NCBI GenBank assembly: GCA_028290385.1
Contig: JAQGJZ010000142.1
Coordinates: 1-8,238 of the forward strand
Length of the DNA: 8,238 bases
Source of the DNA: Enterovirga sp.
GTDB lineage: Bacteria; Pseudomonadota; Alphaproteobacteria; Rhizobiales; Beijerinckiaceae
Reading direction: 5' to 3'
A program made the position numbers and the translations under genes. Each line of letters starts with the position of its first letter. Positions within the stretch are counted from its first letter, which is position 1. The notes under the pieces were generated by a model. It was not told the DNA's origin and did no database searches. It saw only the letters and a list, made by a program, of their open reading frames with translations. Positions 6,582 through 8,238 of the stretch are shown here, piece by piece.

Positions 6582-7561
6582 ATTTCTCCTCCCTTCGCGC
6601 CGCGCTGGGGCCGCTTCTTCACAGCTTCGGCCCGCGCGGCCGCAGCCTCCTCCGTCAGCCGCACGACCACGCGGTCGGGGATGCGCAGGTCGAGCGCGAG
6701 CACATCCTTGTCGAGGATGTGCTGCTCGCGCTCGAGGCGGGCCAGCCGAGCCACGGCCTCGGCCGCGTTCTCTTCGGGCAGGCGGACGTCCAGGCCGTTT
6801 TCCATCTTCAGGGTCCAGCGCCGGCCGGACACGAGCATGCCAGCGCGGATCTGCGACCGGAGCGGGCCGGCCGCCTCCAGCAGCGCCACGTAGGTGGCCG
6901 CACGCTTGTTCGCCTGATCGCCGACGACCAGCGGCAGCGAGGCGAAGCGCGCATCGCTCATGCGGTCGATCACGGTGCCGTCCGGCGCGACCACGAACAG
7001 CTCGCCGTTGAGCTGCCACAGCGCGTAGGGCTCGCGCTCGACGAGCGTGATCGCGAGCTCGTTCGGATACAGCTTGCGGACGACGGCGCTCTTCACGAGC
7101 GGCGTCTTTTCCAGGCGCTCGCGGATGTCGGCCGCGCTCATGAAAGGCAGGGAGTGAAGCGGCGAGATGCCGCCGATCTTCAGGACCTCGCGCTCAGAAA
7201 GCTGCGCGATCCCCGAGATGGTGATCTTGTCGAGCCCGAACCCGACGATGCGCGCCGCGATGTCGCGCGGCTCGCCGTGCTGCTGGCGCAGGGCGTCGTA
7301 CTGGCCGCCGAGAACGAGGCCGTAGATCCCGGTCGCGCCAAAGAAGGCGAGGGCGAGGGCCGTGCCCGTCAGCCGGGGCAGGCGCCGCGCCAGCGGCACC
7401 GCCACGAAGGAGCGGCGGCGCCGGCGGAAGATCGGGAGCCGCGGGAGCGAAAGCCCGAAGCGCGAGCCGCGGCCTTGCCCGGGATAGGGCGCAGGACGGC
7501 CGGCCGCCGAGCCGGGAAACCCGGCCGTCAGCGGCTCAAGGACGCGTCCTCCACCATCCAT
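6578..7561 (-). CDS. ftsQ: Cell division protein FtsQ
   Basis: FtsQ is a bitopic inner-membrane divisome protein that links early and late division proteins through its periplasmic domain (with FtsB/FtsL). The 327-residue product has a long Gly/Pro/Arg-rich cytoplasmic tail ending in the basic run FRRRRR (45-50), one membrane segment (about 64-86), a POTRA domain beginning near FGLDKITISG (108-117) and ending at about 178 with EREPYA, and a FtsQ beta domain (about 180-305) with WQLNGELFVV (182-191) and DLRIPDRVVVRL (291-302). The C-terminal tail is Ala/Lys/Arg-rich. The ATG at 7561 overlaps the end of ddl by 34 nt; GGTGAG lies 8 nt upstream of it. Positive residues ahead of the membrane segment fit an N-in topology. 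The order ddl-ftsQ-ftsA-ftsZ is the standard dcw arrangement. The N-terminal tail is poorly conserved in the family, so the exact start is less sure than the gene. Confidence 0.95.
   Translation of the reverse strand: MDGGGRVLEPLTAGFPGSAAGRPAPYPGQGRGSRFGLSLPRLPIFRRRRRSFVAVPLARRLPRLTGTALALAFFGATGIYGLVLGGQYDALRQQHGEPRDIAARIVGFGLDKITISGIAQLSEREVLKIGGISPLHSLPFMSAADIRERLEKTPLVKSAVVRKLYPNELAITLVEREPYALWQLNGELFVVAPDGTVIDRMSDARFASLPLVVGDQANKRAATYVALLEAAGPLRSQIRAGMLVSGRRWTLKMENGLDVRLPEENAAEAVARLARLEREQHILDKDVLALDLRIPDRVVVRLTEEAAAARAEAVKKRPQRGAKGGEI
6586..6595 (-). promoter_or_regulatory. ftsA ribosome binding site deciding the TTG start
   Basis: On the minus strand AAGGGAGGAG (6595-6586) contains GGAGG with 6 nt to the TTG at 6581. 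It is the best Shine-Dalgarno match in the window and lies inside the last codons of ftsQ, which supports both the unusual start codon and coupled translation. Confidence 0.75.
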
Positions 7562-8238
7562 TGCACAAGCTCACCGAACGAGAGACCCGCGTGGGCCGCC
7601 ATCTCGGGCACCAAGGACGTTGCCGTCATTCCCGGCTGGGTATTGACCTCCAGCACCACGAGCGCGCCGGTTCCGCCGGGCGTGTCGTCATACCGAAGGT
7701 CGGCGCGGCTTACGCCGCGGCAGCCGAGTGCTTGATGCGCCGTTAAGGCCAACTGTTGGACCCGTTGGTAAATATTCGGTGAAAGTTCAGCCGGGAGGAC
7801 ATGGACGGACCCCCCCGCGGCGTACTTTGCGTCGTAGTCGTAGAACAGGCCGGAGGCGGGCCGGATCTCGATCACGCCGAGCGCCCTGTCCCCCATCACG
7901 GCACAGGTAAGTTCCCGTCCCGCAACGAATTTTTCGACCAGCACCTGCTCGCCGTGGGCCCAATCCTCGCGGCCCAGCTCCTGCGGCGGGTGCGAGCGCT
8001 CCTCGCGTACGATGATGACGCCGACGGACGAGCCTTCGTTAACGGGTTTGACGACGTAGGGGGGCGGCAGCACGTGCTCGGCAGCGGCCCGGCTTCTGTG
8101 CACCACCAGACCATCGGGCACGGAAACCCCGGCGGCCGCCATCACGGCCTTGGCCTTGTGCTTGTCCATGGCGAGCGCGGAGGCGAGCACCCCCGAATGC
8201 GTGTAGGGGACCTGCAGCAGCTCGAGCAGGCCCTGGAT
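7528..8238 (-). CDS. ddl: D-alanine--D-alanine ligase (5' end cut by window)
   Basis: Ddl joins two D-alanines with ATP to make the dipeptide that MurF adds to the peptidoglycan precursor. The reading frame is open from the window edge to a TGA at 7528, giving 236 residues of an enzyme usually about 300-310 long; the N-terminal 70 or so, with the first catalytic Glu, lie outside. An internal GTG at 8190 is not the start, because the upstream codons (IQGLLELLQVPYTHSG) are conserved Ddl sequence. Visible ATP-grasp motifs, numbered from the first visible residue: KPVNEGSSVGV (64-74), DYDAKY (134-139, with the catalytic Tyr region), RADL (178-181) and LEVNTQPGMT (196-205, Mg-binding Glu and Asn). 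All are intact. It overlaps ftsQ by 34 nt and presumably follows murB in the upstream cluster. The symbol ddlB is often used for this locus. Confidence 0.96.
   Translation of the reverse strand: MQGLLELLQVPYTHSGVLASALAMDKHKAKAVMAAAGVSVPDGLVVHRSRAAAEHVLPPPYVVKPVNEGSSVGVIIVREERSHPPQELGREDWAHGEQVLVEKFVAGRELTCAVMGDRALGVIEIRPASGLFYDYDAKYAAGGSVHVLPAELSPNIYQRVQQLALTAHQALGCRGVSRADLRYDDTPGGTGALVVLEVNTQPGMTATSLVPEMAAHAGLSFGELVQWMVEDASLSR

Noticed and set aside
5740..7011. Long plus-strand open frames, including 423 codons at 5740-7011, 338 codons at 6719-7735, 332 codons at 449-1447 and 298 codons at 5640-6536
   Set aside because: They lie antisense to ftsA, ftsQ, recN/bamD and ftsA respectively, have low-complexity Arg/Ala/Pro/Ser-rich translations with no recognisable motifs, and are expected in GC-rich DNA where stop codons are rare in some frames.
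6582..7019. Long N-terminal extension of FtsA reaching back to 7019
   Set aside because: The region is ftsQ in another frame, the extension is Arg/Ala-rich without FtsA similarity, and a TTG with a strong ribosome site lies at the family-typical N-terminus.
8188..8190. GTG at 8190 as the start of ddl
   Set aside because: Conserved Ddl residues continue upstream to the window edge in the same frame, so the gene is truncated by the window rather than starting here.
7528..8190. CtrA-type TTAA-N7-TTAA box upstream of ftsQ/ftsA
   Set aside because: CtrA regulates ftsQA in Caulobacter, so I looked. I noticed only isolated TTAA at 7743-7746 and 8039-8042, not in the required paired spacing.
1..8238. 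Mobile element, prophage, CRISPR array, tRNA or novel defence system
   Set aside because: No transposase or integrase motifs, direct-repeat arrays, terminal repeats or tRNA cloverleaf patterns were seen; the strand is filled by conserved housekeeping genes with short gaps and uniform composition.

Overview
The window is a stretch of the alphaproteobacterial dcw (division and cell wall) cluster plus the genes that usually follow it. Every gene I can support is on the minus strand, so transcription runs from the high-coordinate end to the low one: ddl (5' end missing) > ftsQ > ftsA > ftsZ > terminator > lpxC > bamD > recN (3' end missing). The DNA is very GC-rich with strong third-position GC bias, so long spurious open frames lie antisense to nearly every gene. 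Gene order, base composition and protein character (long Ala/Pro-rich FtsZ linker, FtsQ with an extended basic N-terminus, BamD next to LpxC) point to a Hyphomicrobiales (Rhizobiales) bacterium. My best guess is Methylobacterium or a relative. That assignment comes from recalled family resemblance, not a search.

Region 8238-5250 (ddl, ftsQ, ftsA) is tightly packed: ddl and ftsQ overlap by 34 nt, and ftsQ and ftsA overlap by 4 nt, with ftsA starting at a TTG behind a strong Shine-Dalgarno sequence. ftsZ follows ftsA after 67 nt and ends in a clear stem-loop (3455-3480), which I read as the end of this transcription unit. A 262-nt intergenic region (3238-3499) then precedes lpxC and should hold its promoter; it is the only sizeable non-coding stretch. 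lpxC is followed by bamD (138-nt gap) and recN (95-nt gap), each gap holding a GC-rich hairpin without a U-tract.

Functionally, Ddl makes D-Ala-D-Ala for peptidoglycan precursors, FtsQ is a divisome scaffold, FtsA anchors FtsZ to the membrane, and FtsZ forms the cytokinetic ring. LpxC commits UDP-acyl-GlcNAc to lipid A, BamD is a lipoprotein of the outer-membrane beta-barrel assembly machine, and RecN is an SMC-like repair ATPase. The window therefore links peptidoglycan synthesis, division and outer-membrane biogenesis, with a DNA-repair gene at the edge.

I looked for mobile elements, tRNA/rRNA, CRISPR arrays, tandem repeats, phage genes and unfamiliar genes and saw none. All coding space is explained by conserved housekeeping genes with intact motifs. 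I found no undescribed system; the findings are modest observations on gene arrangement, starts and the lpxC leader.
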